Origin: Eubacterium sp.
Lineage (GTDB): Bacteria; Bacillota_A; Clostridia; Lachnospirales; Lachnospiraceae
DNA length: 20,344 bases
NCBI GenBank assembly: GCA_017475785.1
Contig: JAFVEX010000011.1
Location: 1 to 20,344 of the forward strand
Reading direction: 5' to 3'
The notes under the pieces are model-generated. The model made no database searches. It had not been told where the DNA came from and worked only from the letters and a program-made list of their open reading frames with translations. The translations under genes and the position numbers were made by a program. Positions 7,512 to 15,015 of this stretch are shown one piece after another; within the stretch, counting starts at the first letter, position 1, and every line of letters begins with the position of its first letter.

Positions 7512-8285
7512 ATGAACAAGGGCATGAAAGATATTCAGAATCTGACGGATGAGCGGCAGATTTACCTGAACGAGGTGGGGATCCGGGATTTTAAGTATCC
7601 GGTTGAGATTAAGAGCAAGGACGGTTCCTGGTTCGCGACGCCCGCTGTTATGAGCCTTCGCGTGGATTTGCCGGAGACGCAAAAAGGAACGCACATGTCA
7701 CGCTTTGTAGAGATTCTGCAGGAATACGCGAAGCTTGATCTTCATAATATCAGGATCATTCTCGAAGTGATCCGCGAGCGGCTCGGCGCAGGGAACAGCT
7801 ATTTCAGCATGGAATTTGACTATTTTATCGAGAAACAGTCTCCTGTCACCGGGAGGCCGTCGCTGATGGACGTCCATGTGGGAATTGACGCGAAGCTGGA
7901 GGGGGAGGATTTTTCTCTCCGCCACACGGTGAATACGCCGGCGACGACGCTTTGCCCCTGTTCGAAGGAGATTTCGGAATATTCCGCACACAACCAGCGC
8001 GCAAATATTATCATCACGTATGAGACGAACCGGTTTATCTGGATTGAGGATATTGTCAGGATCGCCGAGGAAGCCGCGTCATCCCCGGTATATTCACTGC
8101 TGAAGCGGCCGGATGAAAAGTATGTGACGGAGTACGCGTATGATCATCCGAAATTCGTAGAGGATGTGTGCCGGGATGTGAAGCTCAGGCTGGATGAAAT
8201 CGCGGATATCCGAAGCTACACGATCGAGGTGATGAGCCAGGAAAGTATCCACAATCATCAGGCGTACGCAAAGGTAATTAAATAA
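7512..8285 (+). CDS. folE2: GTP cyclohydrolase FolE2 (GCYH-IB)
   Basis: The 257-residue protein fits the type IB GTP cyclohydrolase family, which makes 7,8-dihydroneopterin triphosphate from GTP, the first step of folate and queuosine synthesis. Recognisable motifs are GTHMSRFVE near residue 60, LCPCSKEISEYSAHNQRA around C148 and C150 (the conserved metal-binding Cys region) and ESIHNHQAYA near the C-terminus. The start at 7512 follows GAGGAAG by about 5 nt. The gene overlaps folP by one base (TAATG), so translation is coupled. It sits directly after the inverted-repeat element. FolE2 is the isoform commonly used under zinc limitation because it accepts other metals; no Zur site was identified here. 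Confidence 0.95.
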   Translation: MNKGMKDIQNLTDERQIYLNEVGIRDFKYPVEIKSKDGSWFATPAVMSLRVDLPETQKGTHMSRFVEILQEYAKLDLHNIRIILEVIRERLGAGNSYFSMEFDYFIEKQSPVTGRPSLMDVHVGIDAKLEGEDFSLRHTVNTPATTLCPCSKEISEYSAHNQRANIIITYETNRFIWIEDIVRIAEEAASSPVYSLLKRPDEKYVTEYAYDHPKFVEDVCRDVKLRLDEIADIRSYTIEVMSQESIHNHQAYAKVIK

Positions 8286-9694
8286 TGAAGCAGATCAGAT
8301 TAAAAGACGGAAGTGTCAGAAAACTGAATCCAACAGAAATCATGGGGATCATTAACGTGACCCCTGATTCTTTTTTTGAGGGATCCCGCGTCAGCTCCGT
8401 GGAGGCGGCGCTTGAGCGCGCCGCGGCCATGATTGCGGATGGCGCCGCGTTTCTGGATGTCGGCGGCGAGTCCACCAGGCCTGGAGCGCGTCCGGTGACG
8501 CCCCGGGAGGAGGCAGAGCGGATCTGCCCGGTCATCAGGCAGATCAAAGAGCGTTTTCCAGAGGTTTTATTGTCGGCAGACACATATCACGCATCTACCG
8601 CGCAGGCAGCGGTCGCGGCTGGCGCGGATATCATCAATGACATCTCCGGCCTGACCTTTGACCCGGAGATGATCCCGGTGTGCGCCGCGGCTGGCGTGCC
8701 TGTGATCATCATGCACATCAAAGGAACGCCGGAGCATATGCAGGATAACCCGCAGTATGGGAATGTAGTGGAAGAAGTTTACGCGTTTCTGGAGGAGCGG
8801 GTGCAGGAAGCCGTCCGGGGCGGAATCGCGCGAGACAGAATTCTGATTGATCTCGGGATCGGATTTGGGAAGACCTGTGACCACAACGTCGCGCTGCTGC
8901 AGAACATCAGCCGGTTTGAAGCGCTTGGGCTGCCGCATTTGATGGCGGTTTCAAGAAAAACATTTATCGGAATGCTGCTCGGAAAGGACGGGAATGTCCT
9001 GCCACCCGGAGAGCGGCTGTACGGGACGATCGCGGCTTCGCTTTATGCCCGCGAAAAAGGTATCGAGATCGTCCGCGTTCACGATGTAAAGGAAAACGCG
9101 CAGGCACTGCAGATATTCGACAGGCTGTTGAGCGGAGAGGACGCTTTTTTGCCAGAGGCGGTCGGCGATGTCTGCCGGGAAGGTGAATGCGGAAACGTCG
9201 GCAGAGCTGCCGCTGACGCCGCAGACGGTGAAACCTGCCGAGCAGCGGTTCCTGCGGTAGTTGCGCTGGGCTCAAACATGGGAGACAGGGAAAATTATCT
9301 GGACAGGGCGCTGGAGCAGCTGGAAAAGCGTGCCGGGCGGATTGTCCGGCGTTCATCTGTGATCGAGACAAAGGCTTACGGGTACACGGATCAGGCGGAT
9401 TTTCTGAACATGGCGGTATTGCTGGAAACAAAGCTGAAACCGCATGAGCTGCTAGATGTTCTTCATGAAATCGAGGCAGAGCTGGACCGGGTACGAGTCA
9501 TCCACTGGGGGCCGCGCACGATCGATCTGGATATTATCTTTTATGGAAATATTGTTATGGACGATCCGGATCTGATCATTCCGCACGCAGACTACGCGAA
9601 CCGGGATTTTGTGCTCAGACCGCTGCTTGAGATCGCCCCGGAGTATGTGGATCCCGTGACAGGAAAGACAGTCAGGGAGACGGCAGATCTGTAA
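8285..9694 (+). CDS. folP-folK: Dihydropteroate synthase - HPPK fusion (FolP-FolK)
   Basis: This 469-residue bifunctional protein combines two folate enzymes. Residues about 1-280 are dihydropteroate synthase: IMGIINVTPDSF near residue 20, DVGGESTRPGA near 60, INDISG near 117, LIDLGIGFGKT near 190, SRKTFIG near 220 and RVHDVKEN at the end. A 40-residue Ala/Gly/Glu-rich linker follows. From residue 325 comes 6-hydroxymethyl-dihydropterin pyrophosphokinase: VVALGSNMGDRENYL, QADFLNMAV and HWGPRTIDLDII. No FolB domain lies between them, although folB often sits beside folK in Firmicutes. The gene overlaps folE2 by one base. The protein would make the pterin pyrophosphate and condense it with p-aminobenzoate. 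An open frame continues past the stop (see the tail feature). Confidence 0.95.
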   Translation: MKQIRLKDGSVRKLNPTEIMGIINVTPDSFFEGSRVSSVEAALERAAAMIADGAAFLDVGGESTRPGARPVTPREEAERICPVIRQIKERFPEVLLSADTYHASTAQAAVAAGADIINDISGLTFDPEMIPVCAAAGVPVIIMHIKGTPEHMQDNPQYGNVVEEVYAFLEERVQEAVRGGIARDRILIDLGIGFGKTCDHNVALLQNISRFEALGLPHLMAVSRKTFIGMLLGKDGNVLPPGERLYGTIAASLYAREKGIEIVRVHDVKENAQALQIFDRLLSGEDAFLPEAVGDVCREGECGNVGRAAADAADGETCRAAVPAVVALGSNMGDRENYLDRALEQLEKRAGRIVRRSSVIETKAYGYTDQADFLNMAVLLETKLKPHELLDVLHEIEAELDRVRVIHWGPRTIDLDIIFYGNIVMDDPDLIIPHADYANRDFVLRPLLEIAPEYVDPVTGKTVRETADL

Positions 9695-9844
9695 TCATGT
9701 GAGACAGAAGACACGAATCACACAGATGTGGAATCTGACGGAGGCAGAGAAGGCGCCGAAGCGAAGAATAAACCGGACAAAGATTTGGAAGAAAATACAA
9801 GGGAAGACAACGATATCCCGGTTGAGAACACCCAAGAATACTGA
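9695..9844 (+). other. In-frame open tail after the folP-folK stop
   Basis: After the TAA at 9692-9694 the same frame stays open for 49 codons to TGA at 9842-9844. It encodes a very hydrophilic, acidic stretch with segments such as DVESDGGREGAEAKNKP and DLEENTREDNDIPVENT. The composition looks more like a protein tail than random DNA, so this may be a C-terminal extension lost to a nonsense change, or a read-through product. A stop-free run of this length is not rare by chance. The rest of the 339-bp gap to 10033 holds the promoter at 9898-9926, a 5'-end hairpin and no other gene I can support. Confidence 0.25.
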
Positions 9845-9897
9845 CAAAAGCAAAAACAAAAATAAATAGTCCAATCAAAAAGACTGCACGACACACA

Positions 9898-9947
9898 TTG
9901 ACTGAACAATATAGCTGTGCTAATATGAAGATGATCTGATGCAGATC
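9898..9947 (+). promoter_or_regulatory. Extended -10 promoter with 5'-end hairpin, for the Ig-like secreted protein
   Basis: TTGACT (9898-9903), a 17-bp spacer and TAATAT (9921-9926) preceded by TGC make an extended -10 sigma-A promoter. Transcription would start near 9933, exactly where GATCTG-ATG-CAGATC (9933-9947) can fold into a 6-bp stem with a 3-nt loop, a structure that can protect mRNA 5' ends. The leader to the start codon is about 100 nt. Confidence 0.65.
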
Positions 9948-10033
9948 CTGACCGGATGTGATTAATAATCCACACCTGAAAGGAAATCAGAGAAATAAAG
10001 TAAGAATTCAGCAAAGCAAGGAGGGATGTGTGT

Positions 10034-10738
10034 ATGGGAAAGAGAAAATCGTTTTTCGCTGTTTTTCTGGCCGTGATTGTTTTGCTCGCAATGCTGCTGC
10101 CGGCATGTGCTGTGCCGGTGCAGGCTGCATCCAGTGTACTTCCGAAGGAACTGAAGCTGGTCTGGATACCGGGTGAAAGCTCTGACACGGAAGTGGTCAA
10201 CAGCTGGGAGTTTCCGGAGAACGTATCGCTGAAGCACGCGAAGTGCAAGACCTCAAACAAGAAGGTGGCGACGATTGAGCGGTCGCCCGACTACGGCGGC
10301 CAGGTGTCCGTGGACTATATCAGCATCAAGGGTCCGGGCAAGGCGACGCTGACGGCTGTTGCGAAAAAGGCAGGTGGAAAATACAAGACCTACAAGATCA
10401 AAGTGACAGTAGAGGAGTACAAAAATCCACTGAAAACCTTTAAAATCGGGGCTAAGAGCTACAAGAAGAAATTCAACGACAAGATCAGTGTCGGGACGAT
10501 GTCAAAGAAGACTCTCTCCGGGAAGCTCAACATAAAGCCCGCAAAAGGCTTTAAGATCACGAAGATCACGGCGTCCTATCCGATCAAGAAAAACGGAGAG
10601 CGTGTCTATGTAAACAAGAAATTGAAGGACGGCATGAAGATCGATGTTACCTGGACTGGAGATATTTTTATCACGGTAAAAAACACGAAAACAAAAGAAA
10701 AGCTGGAACTGAGATTGTACGCGGGATATGCTTATTAA
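10034..10738 (+). CDS. Secreted Ig-like (Big-type) domain protein, lysine-rich
   Basis: The protein has 234 residues. The start at 10034 is chosen because AAGGAGGG ends 8 nt upstream; an in-frame GTG at 10028 is too close to it. A signal peptide is evident: KRK, a hydrophobic core (FFAVFLAVIVLLAMLL), then VPVQA-AS as a probable signal peptidase I site. LPAC inside it is a poor lipobox because of the Pro. About residues 40-125 form a bacterial Ig-like fold (CKTSNKKVATIE, then GKATLTAVAKKAGGKYKTYKIKVTVEE), as in Big_2-type surface proteins. The C-terminal 100 residues are very lysine-rich and beta-like, with no sorting motif. It has its own promoter and a strong terminator, so it is a monocistronic gene. 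Function is unknown; wall or polyanion binding is a guess from charge. Confidence 0.82.
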   Translation: MGKRKSFFAVFLAVIVLLAMLLPACAVPVQAASSVLPKELKLVWIPGESSDTEVVNSWEFPENVSLKHAKCKTSNKKVATIERSPDYGGQVSVDYISIKGPGKATLTAVAKKAGGKYKTYKIKVTVEEYKNPLKTFKIGAKSYKKKFNDKISVGTMSKKTLSGKLNIKPAKGFKITKITASYPIKKNGERVYVNKKLKDGMKIDVTWTGDIFITVKNTKTKEKLELRLYAGYAY

Positions 10739-10795
10739 GAAGCATTGCCTTGGCTTCACAAAATGAAAAATGGACTTTTATAAGGGATGTACCGG

Positions 10796-10825
10796 CCCGG
10801 CGGAGTGTTTTTCCGCCGGGTTTTT
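10796..10825 (+). terminator. Rho-independent terminator after the Ig-like protein gene
   Basis: CCCGGCGGA (10796-10804) pairs perfectly with TCCGCCGGG (10812-10820) around a 7-nt loop, followed directly by TTTTT (10821-10825). This is a textbook intrinsic terminator and isolates the upstream gene from the Nramp-like gene. Confidence 0.9.
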
Positions 10826-10844
10826 CTGCGGAGCCTGTCGTGTT

Positions 10845-10970
10845 CTTCTGTTGCTTTCAGACGGCCGTTCTGGGATTTCGGCAAGGCTTCTGTTGTTTTC
10901 AGACGGCCGTTCTGCAGTACGAGGAAAGCTTCTGTCATTTCCAGGCGTTTTTCCGGTCATTTCAAGGCGA
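10845..10970 (+). repeat. 42-bp tandem repeats with ACGGCCGT palindromes upstream of the Nramp-like gene
   Basis: Copies start at 10845, 10887 and 10929, exactly 42 bp apart. The first two share a 28-bp core with one mismatch, starting CTTCTGTTG and ending CAGACGGCCGTTCTG. The third is diverged (CTTCTGTCATTTCCAGGCG). The palindromic part CAGA-CGGCCG-TTCTG occurs in units 1 and 2. These lie inside the 316-bp gap 10739-11054, which otherwise holds the terminator at 10796-10825 and the promoter at 10994-11022. Any of the short ORFs across it, which show 14-residue echoes of the repeat, look spurious. Confidence 0.7.
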
Positions 10971-10993
10971 ATTACTGCGGGTGCAGAGAGTAT

Positions 10994-11022
10994 TTGCAAT
11001 TTTCTGTTTACTGTTGTAAAAT
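10994..11022 (+). promoter_or_regulatory. Promoter of the Nramp-like transporter gene
   Basis: TTGCAA (10994-10999), a 17-bp spacer and TAAAAT (11017-11022, 5 of 6 to consensus) place a start site near 11029, just ahead of the ribosome binding site AGGAG at 11045-11048. The 42-bp repeats end 24 bp upstream, so they are well placed as operators or upstream elements. Confidence 0.6.
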
Positions 11023-11054
11023 GATAAAGTATTTTTATTTGAGAGGAGATAGAT

Positions 11055-12323
11055 ATGAGTAGTCTTGGAACACGAATCAAAAATGTTGGCCCGGGAGCGC
11101 TGGTCGCTGCTGCGTTCATCGGTCCCGGAACTGTCACCTCCTGTTCAATTTCAGGAGCAACTGCCGGATACACACTTCTTTGGGCTATGCTTCTTTCGGT
11201 TATCTCGGTTATTATCATGCAGACGATGGCTGCGCGGCTCGGAATTGTCTCGGGCATGGGTCTTGGCGAGGCGCTCAGGACGAAATTCACCGGCGCCGGC
11301 GCAAGAGTTCTGATCGCGATTCTCGTAATCGCGGCTGTCTTTGTCGGAAATATTGCGTATGAGACCGGCAACCTGACCGGCTCTGTGCTGGGTATTCAGG
11401 CGGCGATCCCGGCGGCGGACAATGGCATGGCAAAAATCGTGATTGCTCTGATTCTCGGCGTGATTGCGTTTGTTCTGCTGTTCTCCGGAAGCTACAAGCG
11501 CGTCGAGAACATCCTGACGGCACTCGTCGTCCTGATGGGCGTCATTTTCCTGATCTGCGCGTTCGCGGCCGGCCCTGACTGGGGCGCCGTGGTAAAAGGA
11601 CTCTTTGGATTTAAGGTGCCGGACGGCGGTGACTGGATGACGGTCGCGGCGCTGATGGGTACGACGGTTGTTCCGTACAACATTTACCTGCACGCGGCTT
11701 CTGCTTCGACCAAGTGGGGACATTCCGGCGACAAGGCTGACGCGCTCGGCAATTCCAGATTTGACTCCGTGCTTTCCATCGGACTGGGCGGCATCATTTC
11801 CATGGCGATCATCGTCTGCGCGGCGGCGACGATTCACGCGACCGGCGGCGAGATTTCCTCCGGAGCGGACATGGCGAAAGCGCTGACCCCGCTTCTTGGA
11901 AACTGGGCGACTGTTATCTTCGGCATCGGCCTGTTCGCTGCAGGTATCACAAGTACGCTGACGGCTCCGCTGGCGGCAGCGTTTGCTTCCTCTGGTATTC
12001 TCGGATGGGGCGAGGATATGAAGAAGGGACGCTTTAAAGTGTTCTGGATCATCGTGCTTGCATTCGGTATTTTCGCGACATGCACACTCGGCGCGAGCCC
12101 GACGCAGATCATTCTGTTCGCGCAGGCCGCGAATGCGCTGCTGCTTCCGATCACCGGCATCCTGCTTCTGATCGTCGCGAATGACAGAAGTATCATGAGA
12201 GAGTACAAGAACAAGACATGGTTTAATGTTCTGGTTATTCTGGTTATCGCGGTATTTATCTTTATCGCGGCCAGAAACATGAGAGCATTTGTCACAGGTC
12301 TTCAGGCGCTCATTTCAGGTTGA
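11055..12323 (+). CDS. Nramp-fold transporter of the YcsG type, lacking canonical metal ligands
   Basis: The 422-residue protein has about 11 membrane helices and the overall Nramp pattern: GPGALVAAAFIGPG in helix 1, GYTLLWAMLLS and MAARLGIVSGMGLGEAL after it, and GTTVVPYNIYLHAAS in helix 6. In true Mn/Fe transporters helix 1 carries DPGN and helix 6 MPH. Here they read G23-P24-G25-T26 and V206-P207-Y208, so the four usual binding-site side chains are all replaced. The gene precedes pxpB, pxpC, a DUF1445 gene and pxpA, the same content as the B. subtilis ycsG neighbourhood. Transport of 5-oxoproline or an amino acid, or of Mg as in NRMT-type relatives, are alternatives; MntH function is unlikely. 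The fold is firm, the substrate unknown. Confidence 0.88.
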   Translation: MSSLGTRIKNVGPGALVAAAFIGPGTVTSCSISGATAGYTLLWAMLLSVISVIIMQTMAARLGIVSGMGLGEALRTKFTGAGARVLIAILVIAAVFVGNIAYETGNLTGSVLGIQAAIPAADNGMAKIVIALILGVIAFVLLFSGSYKRVENILTALVVLMGVIFLICAFAAGPDWGAVVKGLFGFKVPDGGDWMTVAALMGTTVVPYNIYLHAASASTKWGHSGDKADALGNSRFDSVLSIGLGGIISMAIIVCAAATIHATGGEISSGADMAKALTPLLGNWATVIFGIGLFAAGITSTLTAPLAAAFASSGILGWGEDMKKGRFKVFWIIVLAFGIFATCTLGASPTQIILFAQAANALLLPITGILLLIVANDRSIMREYKNKTWFNVLVILVIAVFIFIAARNMRAFVTGLQALISG

Positions 12324-12351
12324 GTCACCTCATAAGATTAATAGATTCTTC

Positions 12352-12398
12352 GGAAGCCTGCCGGACTGACAGGCTTCCATTTGTTTAAGTGTTTTTTT
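12352..12398 (+). terminator. Terminator or attenuator hairpin between the Nramp-like gene and pxpB
   Basis: GGAAGCCTG (12352-12360) pairs perfectly with CAGGCTTCC (12370-12378) around a 9-nt loop. The tail ATTTGTTTAAGTG is followed by seven T (12392-12398), so the U-tract is interrupted. It probably terminates a fraction of transcripts, allowing the transporter to be made in excess of the enzymes; no clear promoter for pxpB was found after it. Confidence 0.7.
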
Positions 12399-12452
12399 GA
12401 ATGGCTGGCAGCTTTCTAAGTGGGATTTCCTCCGGGAAGCGGCAGCACGCAG

Positions 12453-13190
12453 ATGGATATGGCAATGGATTATAAAATTTTACCGGTAGGCGATTCCGCC
12501 CTGACAATTGTATTCGGAAAAGAGATTGATCCGGAAATCAGCAGAATTGTGCGGGGCGCGAGAAAATATCTGGCGAAGAAGAACCTCAGGGGTGTCACCG
12601 AGTATGTGCAGACATACGCGACGCTGATGGTGCATTACCGCCCGATCGTGATCGGGTACGATGAGCTCGCGGAGGAGATCGACAGAGAATTATCTGTGAT
12701 GAACCTGGACAGCGGCCGTATGAAAAAGAAGACAATCGTAATTCCTGTCTGCTACGGCGGTGAGTACGGGCCGGATCTCAGGACGGTCAGCGAGCACGCG
12801 GGCATCAGCGAGGAAGAGGTCGTCAGGCGGCACAGCTCGGCCGAGTACCAGATTTACATGCTCGGATTCATGCCGGGCTTTGTATATCTGGGCGGCATGG
12901 ATAAATCGATCAGTACCCCGCGGCTGAAGGATCCGCGGGAGCGGCTGGAAAAAGGGTCGGTCGGAATTGCCGGTGACCAGACGGGCATCTACCCGCTGGT
13001 TTCGCCCGGCGGCTGGCAGATCATCGGAAGGACGCCGTTGGATCTGTACGACCATGACAGGGAGAAGCCCATACTCTATGAGGCCGGAGAATTCATCCGG
13101 TTCGTTCCGATTTCCAAAGAGGAATTCGGCGGAATCCGCAGGGCAATCGAAACCAACTCGTATGAGTACCAGTGGATCAGGGAGGACTGA
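12453..13190 (+). CDS. pxpB: 5-oxoprolinase subunit PxpB (KipI family)
   Basis: The protein has about 245 residues, the family norm. Possible starts are ATG at 12453, 12459 or 12465 (the last gives MDYKILPVGDSAL, closest to the usual KipI N-terminus); an upstream GTG at 12420 would add non-conserved residues. None has a strong Shine-Dalgarno. Family signatures are ILPVGDSALTIVFG, YMLGFMPGFVYLGG near residue 145, and TPRLKDPRERLEKGSVGIAG and SPGGWQIIGRTP in the cyclophilin-like half. PxpA, PxpB and PxpC together hydrolyse 5-oxo-L-proline to L-glutamate using ATP. In B. subtilis this protein (KipI) was also described as an inhibitor of the KinA kinase. Here it lies 5 nt before pxpC in the same operon, supporting the enzymatic role. 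Confidence 0.92.
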   Translation: MDMAMDYKILPVGDSALTIVFGKEIDPEISRIVRGARKYLAKKNLRGVTEYVQTYATLMVHYRPIVIGYDELAEEIDRELSVMNLDSGRMKKKTIVIPVCYGGEYGPDLRTVSEHAGISEEEVVRRHSSAEYQIYMLGFMPGFVYLGGMDKSISTPRLKDPRERLEKGSVGIAGDQTGIYPLVSPGGWQIIGRTPLDLYDHDREKPILYEAGEFIRFVPISKEEFGGIRRAIETNSYEYQWIRED

Positions 13191-13195
13191 CAGGA

Positions 13196-14179
13196 ATGGC
13201 AATGCATGTAATTTTTCCTGGTCCCCGCACGACCATACAGGACAAAGGGAGACTGGGCTATCAGAACAGCGGATTTGCGCCGAGCGGGTTCATCGACCGG
13301 GTGGCCTCCAGAATGGCGAATGTGCTGGTAAACAACGCGGACTCCGAGGCAGTGATTGAGTTCTGCCTCGCGGGACCGATTCTGCGGTTTGACGAGGAGG
13401 TCAATATCGCCGTGTGCGGCGGAGACTTCAGCATCGAATTTGGCGGAACGTCGTATCCGGCCAACAAGGCAGTGCACGTGCCGGCCGGACAGACGGTAAC
13501 CATCAAGACAGGCAAGGTTGGCACGTTTGGGTCGATCGCCGTCGGCGGCGGGCTGGACATTCCGGAAGTCATGGGCAGCAGGAGCACAAATGTCCGCTGC
13601 GGCATCGGCGGTTACAAGGGCCGGGCGCTCGAGGCAGGCGATGTGATTGAACTGCGCCATCCCGGGTACGGAAAGCAAAACCTCTCGTGGAGATGGGTGC
13701 CGGAAAGAAAACTCGTCTCCCCGGACGACGAAGATGTCACGAAGGTCAGAGTGATTCCGGGTCCGCAGGAGGATATGTTTACGGAAAATGGAATCCGGAC
13801 GTTTTATGAGAGTGAATATGTCATCAGCAACCACAGCGACCGCATGGGATTCCGCCTGAGAGGGCCGGCGGTTGAATCGATTAACGGCTGCGATATTTTG
13901 TCAGACGGAATCGTAAACGGCAGCGTGCAGATCTCCGGAACAGGAGAACCCATTGTCATGATGGCAGACAGGCAGACCACGGGCGGGTACGCAAAGATCG
14001 CTTCGATCATAAATGTGGATATTCCGCTGTTTGCGCAGCTGCGGCCGAAGCAGGTAGTGATGTTTGAGCGCTGCACGGTGCAGGAGGCCCAGAGGCTGAT
14101 CAGAGAGGCCGACCGGGCGTGGAAGGAGCACTGCAGGAAGCTGATCGGACCGCTGTTTGAGCCGCGGGAAGAGGAATGA
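13196..14179 (+). CDS. pxpC: 5-oxoprolinase subunit PxpC (KipA family, biotin-dependent carboxyltransferase-like)
   Basis: The protein has 327 residues. The start at 13196 (MAMHVIFPGPRTTIQDKG) follows GGGAGG at 13180-13185 inside the end of pxpB. Signatures are the N-terminal PGPRTTIQDKGRLGYQNSG, APSGFIDRVASRMANVLVNN, the FGSIAVGGGLDIPEVMGSRS region near residue 110, RVIPGPQEDMF near 190 and SDRMGFRLRGP near 210. It belongs to the AHS2/KipA family, which pairs with PxpB to form the ATP-dependent part of 5-oxoprolinase. The downstream DUF1445 gene starts 17 nt after the stop with its own strong ribosome binding site. The pairing with PxpB, DUF1445 and PxpA in one run makes the function call strong. 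Confidence 0.93.
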   Translation: MAMHVIFPGPRTTIQDKGRLGYQNSGFAPSGFIDRVASRMANVLVNNADSEAVIEFCLAGPILRFDEEVNIAVCGGDFSIEFGGTSYPANKAVHVPAGQTVTIKTGKVGTFGSIAVGGGLDIPEVMGSRSTNVRCGIGGYKGRALEAGDVIELRHPGYGKQNLSWRWVPERKLVSPDDEDVTKVRVIPGPQEDMFTENGIRTFYESEYVISNHSDRMGFRLRGPAVESINGCDILSDGIVNGSVQISGTGEPIVMMADRQTTGGYAKIASIINVDIPLFAQLRPKQVVMFERCTVQEAQRLIREADRAWKEHCRKLIGPLFEPREEE

Positions 14180-14196
14180 TAAGGGAGGATAAGCAG

Positions 14197-14988
14197 ATGA
14201 TTGCAGATTATATGGATTACAGCCCTGCCGAGATGCGGCAGATCATCAGGAGAGGCGAGTACACCGAGCCTACGAGCGGGCTCTGCCCGGGATACGCCCA
14301 GGCAAATCTCATTATTCTCCGGAAAGAGCACGCGTATGATTTTTTGCTGTTCGCGCAGCGGAACCCGAAAGCGTGCCCGGTGCTTGAGGTGCTGGATACC
14401 GGCAGCAGGTTTACGAAGTTTATGGCACAGGACTGCGACATCGCGAAGGATTTTCCGAAGTACAGGATCTATGAAAAAGGCGTTTGTACCGGCGAGTATA
14501 CAGACGTAGAGCAGTTCTGGAGCGACGATCTGGTGGGATTTCTGATTGGATGCTCGTTCAGCTTCGAGTCAGAGCTCATTGAAGCAGGAATCGAGATGCG
14601 CCACAATACAATGGGACGCAATGTTCCCATGTACATGACGAATATCGAGACGGTGCCGGCGGGCGTTTTCTCCGGGAAAATGGTCGTGTCCATGCGGCCG
14701 GTGCCCCCGGAGCAGGTCGTCAAGGCTGTCACGGTTTCGGCGGCGCTTCCGAAGGTTCACGGAAGCCCGATTCACATCGGAGATCCTTCTGTAATCGGCA
14801 TCAGGGACATCAATCATCCGGAGTTCGGCGATCCCGTCGAGATCAAAGAGGGCGAGGTGACCATGTTCTGGCCGTGCGGCGTCACGCCGCAGTCGGTCGT
14901 CATGAACGTGAAACCAGATTTTGCGATCACACACGCGCCGGGGCACATGCTGATTCTGGATGTGAAGAACGTAGAGCTGAAGGAGTGA
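14197..14988 (+). CDS. DUF1445 family protein (YcsI; putative D-glutamate cyclase-like)
   Basis: The protein has 263 residues, the normal family size. The start at 14197 (MIADYMDYSPAEMRQ) is chosen because AGGGAGG lies 8 nt upstream; the ATG at 14176 overlaps the pxpC stop and precedes the Shine-Dalgarno. Conserved parts are GLCPGYAQANLIIL near residue 26, VGFLIGCSFSFESELIEAG near 113, MFWPCGVTPQSV near 225 and ITHAPGHMLILD near the C-terminus. The mammalian DGLUCY protein, which carries a DUF1445 domain, cyclises D-glutamate to 5-oxo-D-proline; bacterial YcsI-type members are often called putative hydro-lyases. Its place between pxpC and pxpA supports production or handling of 5-oxoproline. 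The family is certain; the reaction in this organism is inferred. Confidence 0.88.
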   Translation: MIADYMDYSPAEMRQIIRRGEYTEPTSGLCPGYAQANLIILRKEHAYDFLLFAQRNPKACPVLEVLDTGSRFTKFMAQDCDIAKDFPKYRIYEKGVCTGEYTDVEQFWSDDLVGFLIGCSFSFESELIEAGIEMRHNTMGRNVPMYMTNIETVPAGVFSGKMVVSMRPVPPEQVVKAVTVSAALPKVHGSPIHIGDPSVIGIRDINHPEFGDPVEIKEGEVTMFWPCGVTPQSVVMNVKPDFAITHAPGHMLILDVKNVELKE

Positions 14989-15015
14989 AGGTGACTTTCT
15001 GTGAGGTGACGAATT

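Noticed and set aside
10845..10970. CRISPR-like array
   Set aside because: The units are contiguous tandem duplications with diverging copies, no unique spacers of constant length and no cas genes nearby.
10750..11371. ORFs on both strands showing 14-residue repeats
   Set aside because: The repeats follow from the 42-bp DNA repeats, a multiple of three. The ORFs cross a terminator and a promoter and, on the minus strand, run antisense into the Nramp-like gene.
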